Source of the DNA: JAHDHW01 sp964551455
GTDB lineage: Bacteria; Bacteroidota; Bacteroidia; Chitinophagales; Saprospiraceae
DNA length: 20,903 nucleotides
Direction of reading: 5' to 3'
NCBI GenBank assembly: GCA_964551455.1
Contig: CAZKDA010000070.1
Coordinates: 1-20,903 of the forward strand
Shown: positions 7,306-15,257 of the stretch, piece by piece
Layout: each line of letters starts with the position of its first letter
Position numbering within the stretch: the stretch's first letter is position 1
Translations under genes and position numbers: made by a program
Notes under the pieces: generated by a model
Databases searched by the model: none
Told to the model about the DNA's origin: nothing
The model's input: only the letters and a program-made list of their open reading frames with translations

Positions 7306-7716
7306 ATGAGGATTTCTGTTTTCAGACGCGCTCACTTCAACGCCGCCCACCGGCTGTATAATCCAAAGTGGTCGGACGAAAAAAACCGCCAGGTTTTTGG
7401 GCTTTGCAGCAATCCCAATTACCACGGCCACAACTACGAACTGGAAGTGAAAGTGAGCGGTGAGGTCAATCCCGAAACCGGATTCCTCATCGACCTGAAA
7501 ATCCTGAAAGACCTCATCCGGGAACAGGTGGAACTGCGGTTTGACCACAAAAATCTCAACCTCGATACCGAAGAATTTCAAAACCTGAACCCTACCGCTG
7601 AAAACATCTGTTACGTCATCTGGAATATCCTCCGCGCACATCTGGATCAGAAATACGATCTCACCGTCCGGCTCTTTGAAACGCCTCGGAATTATGTCGA
7701 GTACCCGGCGAGTTGA
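7306..7716 (+). CDS. 6-pyruvoyl-tetrahydropterin synthase / QueD family protein
   Basis: T-fold pterin enzyme acting on dihydroneopterin triphosphate, producing either 6-carboxy-tetrahydropterin (QueD, queuosine and deazapurine route) or 6-pyruvoyl-tetrahydropterin. The zinc ligands are His15, His40 and His42 (AHRL and YHGHNY). Cys34 in GLCSNPN is the catalytic Cys position. Asp80-His81 in RFDHKNLN and Glu125 in FETPRNY complete the site. The 136-residue length and the CSNPNYHGHNY context are close to the animal-like synthase branch, so which product is made cannot be settled from sequence alone. No queC, queE or folE gene is in the window. It stands alone with a 150-bp gap before the next + strand gene. 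Confidence 0.92.
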   Translation: MRISVFRRAHFNAAHRLYNPKWSDEKNRQVFGLCSNPNYHGHNYELEVKVSGEVNPETGFLIDLKILKDLIREQVELRFDHKNLNLDTEEFQNLNPTAENICYVIWNILRAHLDQKYDLTVRLFETPRNYVEYPAS

Positions 7717-7866
7717 ATCAATTTCTTAAGATGAATTCGGTTATTAAATTTTGTTGGGTCAAAAGCAGAATTGAATTTTAGTAGTCCAAAATCATTCATT
7801 TTACACAACTTTTCCTACGATTGTTTATCTTACCCCGACTGATTTTTTTAATAAAAAACCTCCCGC

Positions 7867-9204
7867 ATGCACATTGCCATCATCGGTAACGGGATAAGCG
7901 GCGTCACGGCAGCGCGATTTATCCGGAAGTTGAGCGACCATCGTATTACGATCATCTCAGCCGAATCGGATCATTTTTTTTCGAGGACGGCGCTGATGTA
8001 TATTTACATGGGGCATACGCGATTTGAGGATACCAAACCTTATGAAGACTGGTTTTGGGAAAAGAACCGCATCGGCCTGCTCAAAGCTCATGTCGAGACC
8101 GTGGATGCTGAAGGTAAAAGACTGATCCTGAAAGATCGCGCTCCCCTGAACTTCGACAAACTCCTCATTGCCTGCGGTTCAATATCCAATAAATTTGACT
8201 GGCCCGGGCAGGATTTGAAAGGCGTACAGGGGTTATACAGCCTCCAGGATCTGGAAGCTATGAATGCCGCGAGCAAAGGCCTTCAACGGGCAGTGGTCGT
8301 GGGCGGAGGATTGATCGGCATCGAAATGGCCGAGATGTTTCATTCGCGGCGCATTCCGGTGACGATGCTCATCAGGGAAAAGAATTTCTGGGATGTGGTT
8401 TTGCCGGAAGAAGAAGCCAAAATGGTCAACCGCCATATCCGCGAACACGGGATCGACCTTCGGCTCGAAACTGAGTTGAAAGAGATCATAGACGATGGCA
8501 AAGGCCATGTGAAAGGGGTGATCACGAAAAAAGGCGAGGTCATCGAATGCGGATTTGTGGGCCTGACAGTCGGCGTTAGTCCGAACATTGCTTTTCTCGA
8601 AGGATCAGGCATCGAAACCGAAAAAGGTGTACTGGTCAATGATTTTCTGGAAACCTCGATGCCCGATATTTACGCGGCGGGAGATTGTGCGCAGCTCCGC
8701 AATCCATCGCCGGGCCGGAAGGCGGTTGAAGCTATCTGGTACACCGGGCGGATGATGGGCGAAACCGTGGCTTACAATATTTGTGATAAAAAAGTAGCTT
8801 ACGATCCGGGCATCTGGTTCAATTCCGCCAAGTTTTTTGACATCGAATACCAGGTTTACGGGACTGTCCCGTCGAATCCATCAGAAAATCATCTATCCGT
8901 TTTCTGGCAACATCCCTCCGGCAAAATGAGCATCCGTGTCGTTTTTGATAAAAACACTTCGGAAGTCATGGGTTTCAACCTCATGGGAATCCGCTACCGG
9001 CAAGAGGTCTGTGAGAAATGGATCCGCGAAAAAAACCATATCGAAACGGTTTTACAGGATCTATCGCTGGCCAATTTCGATCCCGAATTTTTTGAATCTT
9101 ATGAATCCGAAGTCATTTCCATTTACAATAACCAGTTTGGAAAAAAACTAAAAAAGAAAAAAAAGCGAGGCTGGAAAGCGGCCTGGGGATTTCTCAATAG
9201 GTAA
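7867..9204 (+). CDS. FAD-dependent NAD(P)-disulfide-reductase-fold oxidoreductase
   Basis: A 445-residue flavoprotein of the pyridine-nucleotide oxidoreductase fold (nitrite reductase NirB/ferredoxin reductase-like). An N-terminal FAD Rossmann motif GNGISG lies at 7-12, the NAD(P) motif VVGGGLIGIEMAE at about 144-156, and the second FAD motif IYAAGD at 268-273. There is no CxxxxC or CxxC redox disulfide, so it is not a lipoamide, glutathione or thioredoxin reductase; a one- or two-electron transfer partner is more likely. Residues 310-400 form an extra domain in place of the classic dimer interface. The C-terminus is odd: a Lys-rich stretch (KKLKKKKKRG), then a Trp-containing amphipathic end that could touch membrane. 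No ferredoxin or cytochrome gene is adjacent, so the substrate is unknown. Confidence 0.85.
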   Translation: MHIAIIGNGISGVTAARFIRKLSDHRITIISAESDHFFSRTALMYIYMGHTRFEDTKPYEDWFWEKNRIGLLKAHVETVDAEGKRLILKDRAPLNFDKLLIACGSISNKFDWPGQDLKGVQGLYSLQDLEAMNAASKGLQRAVVVGGGLIGIEMAEMFHSRRIPVTMLIREKNFWDVVLPEEEAKMVNRHIREHGIDLRLETELKEIIDDGKGHVKGVITKKGEVIECGFVGLTVGVSPNIAFLEGSGIETEKGVLVNDFLETSMPDIYAAGDCAQLRNPSPGRKAVEAIWYTGRMMGETVAYNICDKKVAYDPGIWFNSAKFFDIEYQVYGTVPSNPSENHLSVFWQHPSGKMSIRVVFDKNTSEVMGFNLMGIRYRQEVCEKWIREKNHIETVLQDLSLANFDPEFFESYESEVISIYNNQFGKKLKKKKKRGWKAAWGFLNR

Positions 9205-9221
9205 TGGGGTGATTAACACAT

Positions 9222-9235
9222 CAACAAATTAGCAA
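9222..9235 (+). repeat. 14-mer shared with the ricT-lpdA spacer
   Basis: CAACAAATTAGCAA, preceded by ACACAT, matches the minus strand of 4065-4078 exactly and lies beside a GTGTCG palindrome, as there. It appears to be part of a dispersed intergenic repeat. Confidence 0.6.
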
Positions 9236-9241
9236 CCCCGA

Positions 9242-9271
9242 TCCCGCCCCGACACCGGTGTCGGGGCGGGA
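9242..9271. repeat. 30-bp perfect palindrome between convergent genes
   Basis: The left arm TCCCGCCCCGACACC is followed directly by its exact reverse complement, with no loop. It lies in the 96-bp gap between the FAD oxidoreductase (+) and prfC (-). Such an element could act as a transcription barrier for both genes, although no T-run follows on either side, or be a member of a REP/BIME-like family. Its core CGACACCGGTGTCG shares GTGTCG with the palindrome at 4050-4061. Confidence 0.85.
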
Positions 9272-9300
9272 GGGCAGGATTAACAACTTCCTCACACCAT

Positions 9301-10881
9301 CTACTTTTCACTTTTAAATCGAAACTCAACTTCCGGAAAATTTTCCTGTGCCATTTTCAAAGCCCAGGCAGATTCTGCCATGAAGACCGGATTCCCGGAT
9401 TTATCGATAGCCATATCGCGTTTGCGGCGGGCTTTGAATTCCTTGAATTTTACAGGATCGTCGCAACTGACCCAGCAGGCTTTGTACAAATTGATCGGCT
9501 CGAATCGGCAGGAAGCCCCGTATTCGTGTTGCAGGCGGAATTGAATGACATCGAACTGTAGCGCTCCCACAGTACCGACTATTTTCCGGCCATCGATTTC
9601 TTTGACAAACAATTGCGCAACCCCTTCATCCATCAGTTGATCCAGGCCTTTGGCCAATTGTTTTGCTTTCATGGGATCGGCATTTTCAACATAGCGGAAC
9701 TGCTCAGGTGAAAAACTGGGAATTCCCTTGAAGTGTAAGGTTTCGCCTTCAGTGAGGGTGTCGCCGATCTTGAAGTTGCCGGAATCGTACAAGCCGACAA
9801 TATCTCCGGGGAAAGCTTCATCAACCACCGATTTTCTGGCTGCCATGAATGCGGTGGGGTTTGGAAATTTCATTTTCCGGTTTTGGCGGACGTGCAGATA
9901 ATTGGTGTTGCGTTCAAACTTCCCGCTGCAAATCCGCATGAAAGCGATCCTGTCGCGGTGCTTGGGATCCATGTTGGCGTGGATCTTAAAAACAAAACCG
10001 GAAAACTGGTCTTCCAGTGGATCGATCATCCGCTCTTCGGTGATGCGCGGGAGGGGCGACGGCGCTATTTCGATAAAACAATCCAGCAATTCTTTCACAC
10101 CAAAATTGTTGATGGCACTTCCAAAAAAGACCGGGCTGAGTTGGCCTGCGAGGTATTCTTTTTTATCAAAATCCGGATACACTTCTTCGATGATGTGTAC
10201 CTCCTTCCTGAGTTCGGCGGCAGCGGCAGCGCTGATATATTTTTCCAGTTCGGGACTGCTGAGATCGGAAAATTCAATGGTGTCATCAGCGGTTTGTTTG
10301 CCGTGGGGGCTGAACAGGTTGAGCTTTTTTTCATACCTGTTGTAAACCCCCTTGAAGCGTTGCCCCATGCCGATCGGCCAGCTCAGGGGCGTCACCGTCA
10401 GCCCGAGTTTCTGCTCAATCTCGTCAAGGAGATCAAAACCGTCAAGCCCTTCGCGGTCGAGTTTGTTGATAAAAACGATGATCGGCGTGTTGCGCATCCG
10501 GCACACCTCCACAAGTCGTTCGGTTTGCGCTTCCACACCTTTGGCCACGTCGATCACCACGATCACGCTATCAACAGCGGTGAGGGTACGGTAAGTGTCT
10601 TCTGCAAAATCTTTGTGACCCGGCGTGTCGAGGATATTGATCTTGCAACCTTTGTATTCAAAAGCCATGACGGAAGTGGCCACCGAAATACCCCGCTGGC
10701 GCTCGATCTCCATAAAATCGGAAGTCGCAGATTTTTTGATCTTATTGGATTTTACGGCTCCGGCGATTTGGATAGCGCCGCCGAAAAGCAAAAGCTTTTC
10801 AGTCAGTGTGGTCTTTCCGGCATCCGGGTGGCTGACAATCCCAAAGGTGCGTCGTTTGCTGATCTCCTGTTTTAAACTCAT
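9301..10881 (-). CDS. prfC: Peptide chain release factor 3
   Basis: GTPase that releases RF1 and RF2 from the ribosome after peptide release. GTP-binding motifs are in order: P-loop SHPDAGKTTL at 17-26, switch-1 region with IERQRGISV, DTPGHKDF (G3), NKLDRE (G4), and FGSAINNFGV (G5 area). The RF3-specific domains II and III follow. I chose the ATG at 10881 (MSLKQEISKRRTFG, 526 residues, close to the 529 of E. coli). An in-frame ATG at 10899 lies only about 12 bases after the -7 box at 10911-10918, which would leave almost no leader, and it adds six unconserved residues. No Shine-Dalgarno sequence is visible, as is common in Bacteroidota. The neighbours are convergent (FAD oxidoreductase) and divergent (antiporter), so it is a single-gene unit. 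Confidence 0.95.
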   Translation of the reverse strand: MSLKQEISKRRTFGIVSHPDAGKTTLTEKLLLFGGAIQIAGAVKSNKIKKSATSDFMEIERQRGISVATSVMAFEYKGCKINILDTPGHKDFAEDTYRTLTAVDSVIVVIDVAKGVEAQTERLVEVCRMRNTPIIVFINKLDREGLDGFDLLDEIEQKLGLTVTPLSWPIGMGQRFKGVYNRYEKKLNLFSPHGKQTADDTIEFSDLSSPELEKYISAAAAAELRKEVHIIEEVYPDFDKKEYLAGQLSPVFFGSAINNFGVKELLDCFIEIAPSPLPRITEERMIDPLEDQFSGFVFKIHANMDPKHRDRIAFMRICSGKFERNTNYLHVRQNRKMKFPNPTAFMAARKSVVDEAFPGDIVGLYDSGNFKIGDTLTEGETLHFKGIPSFSPEQFRYVENADPMKAKQLAKGLDQLMDEGVAQLFVKEIDGRKIVGTVGALQFDVIQFRLQHEYGASCRFEPINLYKACWVSCDDPVKFKEFKARRKRDMAIDKSGNPVFMAESAWALKMAQENFPEVEFRFKSEK

Positions 10882-10910
10882 ATTAAAAAGCGCGTTCAAA
10901 TTTCGAGGTG

Positions 10911-10918
10911 CAAAGGTA
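10911..10918 (-). promoter_or_regulatory. Bacteroidota -7 box for prfC
   Basis: The minus strand reads TACCTTTG, an exact match to TAnnTTTG. The predicted start of transcription would be near 10904, giving a leader of about 23 bases to the chosen ATG at 10881. No convincing TTG is seen at -33. Confidence 0.6.
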
Positions 10919-11012
10919 AAAATTTAAGGATGAAAAATTTATAGCTGTTTTGTGCGACTTTTACAGGTTCATCTTTTTGTTTTTTATATTTTTACGAGGT
11001 TGGAAGCGACAA

Positions 11013-11020
11013 TAGGTTTG
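11013..11020 (+). promoter_or_regulatory. Possible -7 box upstream of the antiporter
   Basis: TAGGTTTG matches TAnnTTTG. No TTG lies about 19-20 bases upstream, and the leader to the ATG at 11155 would be about 130 bases. The surrounding 10919-11154 is AT-rich, with no other gene or clear structure. Confidence 0.3.
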
Positions 11021-11154
11021 CGATTGGTAATAACTTTATTTTAAAATCCTTGTATAAAAGTTTTTTGCCATAGCATTTTGTTGAAAGGTTTTCTCCTCAT
11101 AAGTTTGGTTGAAACGAACTTTAACCCTCATCATTTACCATGAAACTTTGAAAT

Positions 11155-13026
11155 ATGCTGGAACTTGCCGGGATAGTTATACTTGGAATATTTGCGCAAT
11201 GGATTGCCTGGAGGATTCGGGTGCCTGCTATCTTGCCACTGATCATCATCGGGTTGATCGTAGGCCCGATTTCCACTTATTTTACCGATGACAACAGCAA
11301 GTGGATCGATCCGATATTAAATCCGGGAGATACTCATGGCTTGTTTCGTGGTGAGATTTTGTTCAGCATAGTTTCGTTGTCCATTGGCGTCATATTATTT
11401 GAAGGCGGGATGACCCTGAAGTTGCGTGAACTCAAAGGCGTGAGAGATGTGATTTTCAGCCTTATATCAATCGGTTCCTTAGTCACTTTTATCGGAGGCG
11501 GGATCGCTGCACATTATATTATTGGAGCCAACTGGGAGATTTCATTTTTGTTCGCCGGGCTGATTATCGTCACGGGGCCGACGGTGATCGCTCCAATTTT
11601 GAGAAACGTTCCGCTCAATCGCAATATCAGCACGGTTTTGAAATGGGAAGGCATATTGATCGATCCGATAGGCGCTTTGGTTGCGGTGTTGGTATTCCAG
11701 TTTATCATTTCCGGAGAGGGAGGCGGTTACACGCTTCAGGCCTTAGAGCAGTTTGGGAAAATTGTAATCATCGGGACCAGCATAGGATTTACCTCCGCCT
11801 ATTTTATGTATTACCTTATCAAGAGAAGCCTGGTACCCCATTACCTGTTGAATGTTCTTATATTGGCACTGGTGCTGGGAGTATTTGTTGCTTCCGATAT
11901 AATGGCTCACGAATCGGGGCTGTTGGCAGTGGTCATCATGGGAATGGTGCTGGGAAATTTAAAGTTGCCACAACTAAAAGGTGTACTCGATTTTAAAGAA
12001 TCCCTGAGTGTTTTGCTCATCTCGATATTGTTCATTTTGCTTTCCGCAAATATAGAGATCAGCCATCTCGAAATATTGCTCAATTGGAATTGTCTGATCC
12101 TTTTCCTGATCGTCGTTTTTGTGCTCCGCCCGGTGGGGGTGTTTTTGAGTACAACGCAAAGCGAATTATCGGTAAATGAGAAAATTTTCATTTCCTGGGT
12201 AGGGCCGCGCGGGATTGTGGCTGCCGGGATCGCTTCGCTTTTTGGAATCAGGCTGACCGGAGTTATCGAGGGCGCTGAGTACGTCACGCCACTGGTTTTT
12301 ATGATCGTGGCGGGCACAGTCTTATTAAATGCTGCAACAGCCAGAATGGTTGCTTCATGGCTTGGCGTAACCCAGAAGGATTCAGATGGCATTATGATAA
12401 TCGGCATCAACAGAGCTTCCATGCTCATTGGAAAATACCTCCAGGACAACAACAAGCATGTCGTTTTAGTCGATAACAATGCGGCTAATGTAGATAAGGC
12501 AAAATTGAAGGGACTCGAGGCAATCCAGGAGAACATTTACACCGACGATATGGGGGACAACATCGAATTGCTGGATGTGGGTTATCTGCTTGCAATGACC
12601 AGTAGCCCGGAAGTGAATAAATATGCCGCCGATAAATTCAAAAGTGAATTTGGTGAGAATGGAACCTATCGTTTAATTGCTCAGGATGAATTGAAAAACG
12701 GTGATCCGGAAACCATCAAAGAAGGCCTCTTTTCAAAAGTAGATGATTATATCAACCTGGAAGAAGTAGTTCGTGATTCTCCCGAATTTCACGAAGTACG
12801 CATTGAATCAAAAGAGCATTTTGAACAATTGATCGGAAATATGAATGAACAAGTCAAAAGTATTCCGTTGTTTATCAAAAGAACCAATGGCGAGATTGAA
12901 ATCCTGACCGCATCCCCTGAGCAACTCGAATTTGAGGAAGGCGATATTTTGGTTTACCTTGGCCAAAAAGCAGATAACCTGGCCAATGAATCACTTCCCC
13001 GGGAATCAAAACCCTCTTCATCCTGA
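11155..13026 (+). CDS. CPA-type cation/proton antiporter with C-terminal TrkA-N (RCK) domain
   Basis: Inner-membrane Na+ or K+/H+ exchanger of the CPA1-like NhaP group. Residues 1-400 form about a dozen membrane helices. The transport site is WEGILIDPIGA, with Asp170 in the key acidic position, and VGPRGIVAAG at 349-358 is the other family motif. A Rossmann TrkA-N domain begins about 411 (GIMIIGINRAS, then VVLVD ending at Asp440). A TrkA-C-like region lies around 540-610 and probably gates transport by nucleotide or ion binding. The dinucleotide loop reads GINRAS rather than GxGxxG, so its ligand may differ. The protein has 623 residues. The ion cannot be told from sequence. The TrpF-like gene follows after 21 bp and is probably co-transcribed. 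Confidence 0.9.
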   Translation: MLELAGIVILGIFAQWIAWRIRVPAILPLIIIGLIVGPISTYFTDDNSKWIDPILNPGDTHGLFRGEILFSIVSLSIGVILFEGGMTLKLRELKGVRDVIFSLISIGSLVTFIGGGIAAHYIIGANWEISFLFAGLIIVTGPTVIAPILRNVPLNRNISTVLKWEGILIDPIGALVAVLVFQFIISGEGGGYTLQALEQFGKIVIIGTSIGFTSAYFMYYLIKRSLVPHYLLNVLILALVLGVFVASDIMAHESGLLAVVIMGMVLGNLKLPQLKGVLDFKESLSVLLISILFILLSANIEISHLEILLNWNCLILFLIVVFVLRPVGVFLSTTQSELSVNEKIFISWVGPRGIVAAGIASLFGIRLTGVIEGAEYVTPLVFMIVAGTVLLNAATARMVASWLGVTQKDSDGIMIIGINRASMLIGKYLQDNNKHVVLVDNNAANVDKAKLKGLEAIQENIYTDDMGDNIELLDVGYLLAMTSSPEVNKYAADKFKSEFGENGTYRLIAQDELKNGDPETIKEGLFSKVDDYINLEEVVRDSPEFHEVRIESKEHFEQLIGNMNEQVKSIPLFIKRTNGEIEILTASPEQLEFEEGDILVYLGQKADNLANESLPRESKPSSS

Positions 13027-13047
13027 TTGCAATAGCTTTCGTCAAAA

Positions 13048-13704
13048 ATGATCTCTCCAAAAATAAAAATTTGTTGTATCGGTAGCCTTCAGGAAGCGCA
13101 AATGGCCATAGGTTTCGGAGCCAACGCCATTGGTCTTGTAGGCCCTATGCCCAGCGGGCCAGGACCAATCGCTGATGAACTCATCGCTGAAATCGCCGCA
13201 TCGGTTCCGCCGGATATTGATACTTTTTTACTAACCAGCGAAACCTGTGTCGATGATATCATCCGCCACCACGAGCGCACGAAGACCACCACCATTCAAT
13301 TAGTGGATGAGTTGACCTCCGGAACTTATGCCGATCTCAAAGCCGCCTTGCCTTTTGTAAAGCTGGTGCAGGTCATTCATGTTTTAAATGAAAAAACTAT
13401 CGACCTGGCGCTGGAAGCTGCGGAAAACGTGGATTATCTGCTTCTTGATTCCGGTAATCCTAACCTGAAAATAAAAGAGTTGGGCGGCACGGGAAGAGTG
13501 CACGACTGGAGCATCAGCCGCCGCATCGTCGAATTGTCTCCCAAACCGGTCTTCCTGGCCGGAGGGCTTCGCCCTTCAAACGTCTCCGCAGCTATTGACG
13601 CTGTAAAACCCTATGGATTAGATCTGTGCAGCGGCATCCGGACGAACGGGAATCTGGATTATAAAATACTTGGGGATTTTTTCAAAGCTGCCAGGGCTTT
13701 GTAA
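13048..13704 (+). CDS. TrpF-like phosphoribosylanthranilate isomerase paralogue
   Basis: A 218-residue (beta/alpha)8 barrel of the TrpF family. Present: KICC at 7-10 (Cys9 at the catalytic Cys), LLLDSG with Asp134 at the catalytic Asp, GGTGRVHDW at 146-154, LAGGL at 170-174 and a phosphate-binding SGIRTNG at 195-201. Departures from tryptophan-pathway TrpF: KICG becomes KICC, the usual GFVFxxxSPR loop reads GLVGPMPSGPGP, and SGVE reads SGIR. No other trp gene is nearby; instead it follows a cation/proton antiporter by 21 bp. It may still isomerise phosphoribosylanthranilate, but the altered loop and orphan position suggest a different or unproven substrate. Automatic annotation would normally call it trpF. 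Confidence 0.85.
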   Translation: MISPKIKICCIGSLQEAQMAIGFGANAIGLVGPMPSGPGPIADELIAEIAASVPPDIDTFLLTSETCVDDIIRHHERTKTTTIQLVDELTSGTYADLKAALPFVKLVQVIHVLNEKTIDLALEAAENVDYLLLDSGNPNLKIKELGGTGRVHDWSISRRIVELSPKPVFLAGGLRPSNVSAAIDAVKPYGLDLCSGIRTNGNLDYKILGDFFKAARAL

Positions 13705-13709
13705 CAAAA

Positions 13710-13743
13710 AAAGCAGCAGAAGTACATTCACTCCCGCCGCTTT
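13710..13743 (-). terminator. Rho-independent terminator of the padR-pspC-GIN operon
   Basis: On the minus strand AAGCGGCGGGAG pairs with CTTCTGCTGCTT across an 8-base loop, a 12-bp stem with three G-U pairs, extended by one A-T pair, and is followed directly by a run of T. On the + strand the wobbles become A-C mismatches, so it should work mainly for the minus-strand operon ending at 13768. Confidence 0.75.
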
Positions 13744-13767
13744 CATCAATCAACTAATCAATATTCT

Positions 13768-15243
13768 TTATTGGTCAGATTCGAAAATTTGAGGTTCCCC
13801 CTCAATGTTGACCTTACTGCTGTTGTCTTTAGCGATTTGAATGGCATCTGAAACGGAAACGGAGGCCTGACTGAATCTCCTGGCTTTTACATTGGCGATA
13901 ATGACGTTGAATCTTTCGGCATCTATTTCCCCGTAATTATCGAGGTCTGCTTTGAGAAATTTTCCATTGCCGCTTACATTGATCACCCCGTGTCCATCCT
14001 GCGACAGGAAAAGTGAATCGACATTTACAAAGGCTTTCAGTTCGTTATCCCCATCGTTTTTGAGTAGCATGTTTTTTTCCGAAAAACCTTTTATATAAAC
14101 ATCGCCGGCATTGCGGACATCGATAGAAAGTAGCGAAGGCATAGTGATATCTAACCTGGCCGGCGGAGAAGGTTTTTTAATATCTGTAACAATGGAAAGG
14201 GTCTGGTCTAATTGCGTTGCTTCGACGCGGTCGATATAATTTTCCTTGCCGGCAACCGAAACCCGGAATACGTCGCCCTTTTCCACCACTACATTCAGCT
14301 TGCCCTCGATCTGAAGTTTTGTAAAATCAGAAAAATCGAGCGCCCTGTTCATGCTGTTCTTCTTTTCCCAATCCTTATTGACGAGGCCATTGTTTTCCAT
14401 CACCCAGTATTGGTTTGAATCCAGCCAGGGATAATCCACATTGCGGTCGATTGCGATATCGGAAACCAGTTCTTCGGCTTCATTTTCAAAGCGGATGGTT
14501 TTGCCGACAGGGACATGCAAAGTCAGGATCACGGCCTGAGCACGCCATTTGGTTTCTTTGGTTATTGCAAAATTTTCGGGAAGCGAAATGGTGTTTCCGT
14601 CAATCGCAAGATCGTACCCGATGTTTGCAGCCAGATCTTTTGCCGCTGTAGTATTTTTACCCCTCGACCTGTTGACCTGGCTCAGCGCAAATTGCTCGCC
14701 TTCGCTTTTCACGATGTTCAAATGAACGTTGCGATCCACCAGGAAGCCGTCGGCAAGTTGCAGGTCGCCAATTGAAAACAAAGCATCTTTGAAGGGATCT
14801 TGCTGTAAACCGATGACCAGCGTATCCGATTTTATAGCAGACAAGTCATGTTCGGTTTTGATCTCATTTCCTGCGTTGAACTGCTGAGCTTGCGTTGATC
14901 CGATCACAAAGAGGCTGATGATGTTCAGCGTCCAGAACGACCATATCCCTGCACTCCACCAGGCGTTGAGGCGTTTGTTGAAGATCAGCCTTGCTACCAA
15001 AAAAGCCAGGCTCAGCAAAGGAACGCTCACCGCAATAAAGATGTTAAAAGCGCCCAGGTATGCAGTGAACCTGGTACCTTCCACCATGTATTCGGCAAAA
15101 GGAAGGGTAATAAAAAAGCTGATTATCGCAGCGATCCAGGCGATGGAAAAAGCGATAATCAACAAAAATCCTGCTATAAAAATTATTGGTTTCCAAATCT
15201 TCAGGATGGTAGTCAGGACAGTTGAGAGCGCGGTGATGAGCAC
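13768..15243 (-). CDS. GIN-domain (DUF2807) membrane protein; likely the C-terminal part of a PspC fusion
   Basis: As delimited, 491 residues begin at a GTG. Membrane helices lie at about 16-46, 60-88 and 95-116, followed by an exported region. From about 305 to 480 comes a beta-helical GIN (putative adhesin head, DUF2807) domain with short repeats such as FTKLQIEGKLNVVVEKG and IDVRNAGDVYIKG. The reading frame stays open upstream of the GTG and encodes SRNAIEKGISLLGKVVS, which looks like natural protein rather than leader. That frame joins the upstream PspC gene by a -1 shift at a run of ten A at 15327-15336, giving a 730-residue protein. In other Bacteroidota the PspC domain, membrane helices and tail are usually one protein. 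Whether this is programmed slippage, phase variation or a sequence error cannot be told here. Confidence 0.8.
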   Translation of the reverse strand: MLITALSTVLTTILKIWKPIIFIAGFLLIIAFSIAWIAAIISFFITLPFAEYMVEGTRFTAYLGAFNIFIAVSVPLLSLAFLVARLIFNKRLNAWWSAGIWSFWTLNIISLFVIGSTQAQQFNAGNEIKTEHDLSAIKSDTLVIGLQQDPFKDALFSIGDLQLADGFLVDRNVHLNIVKSEGEQFALSQVNRSRGKNTTAAKDLAANIGYDLAIDGNTISLPENFAITKETKWRAQAVILTLHVPVGKTIRFENEAEELVSDIAIDRNVDYPWLDSNQYWVMENNGLVNKDWEKKNSMNRALDFSDFTKLQIEGKLNVVVEKGDVFRVSVAGKENYIDRVEATQLDQTLSIVTDIKKPSPPARLDITMPSLLSIDVRNAGDVYIKGFSEKNMLLKNDGDNELKAFVNVDSLFLSQDGHGVINVSGNGKFLKADLDNYGEIDAERFNVIIANVKARRFSQASVSVSDAIQIAKDNSSKVNIEGEPQIFESDQ

Positions 15244-15257
15244 CGAAACAACCTTTC

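Noticed and set aside
9883..10875. A 330-codon open frame on the + strand opposite prfC
   Set aside because: It lies wholly antisense to a clearly conserved RF3 gene and its residues match no family; it reflects codon bias of the real gene.
11907..12536. A 209-codon minus-strand frame opposite the antiporter
   Set aside because: Shadow of a well-conserved membrane protein gene; no independent support.
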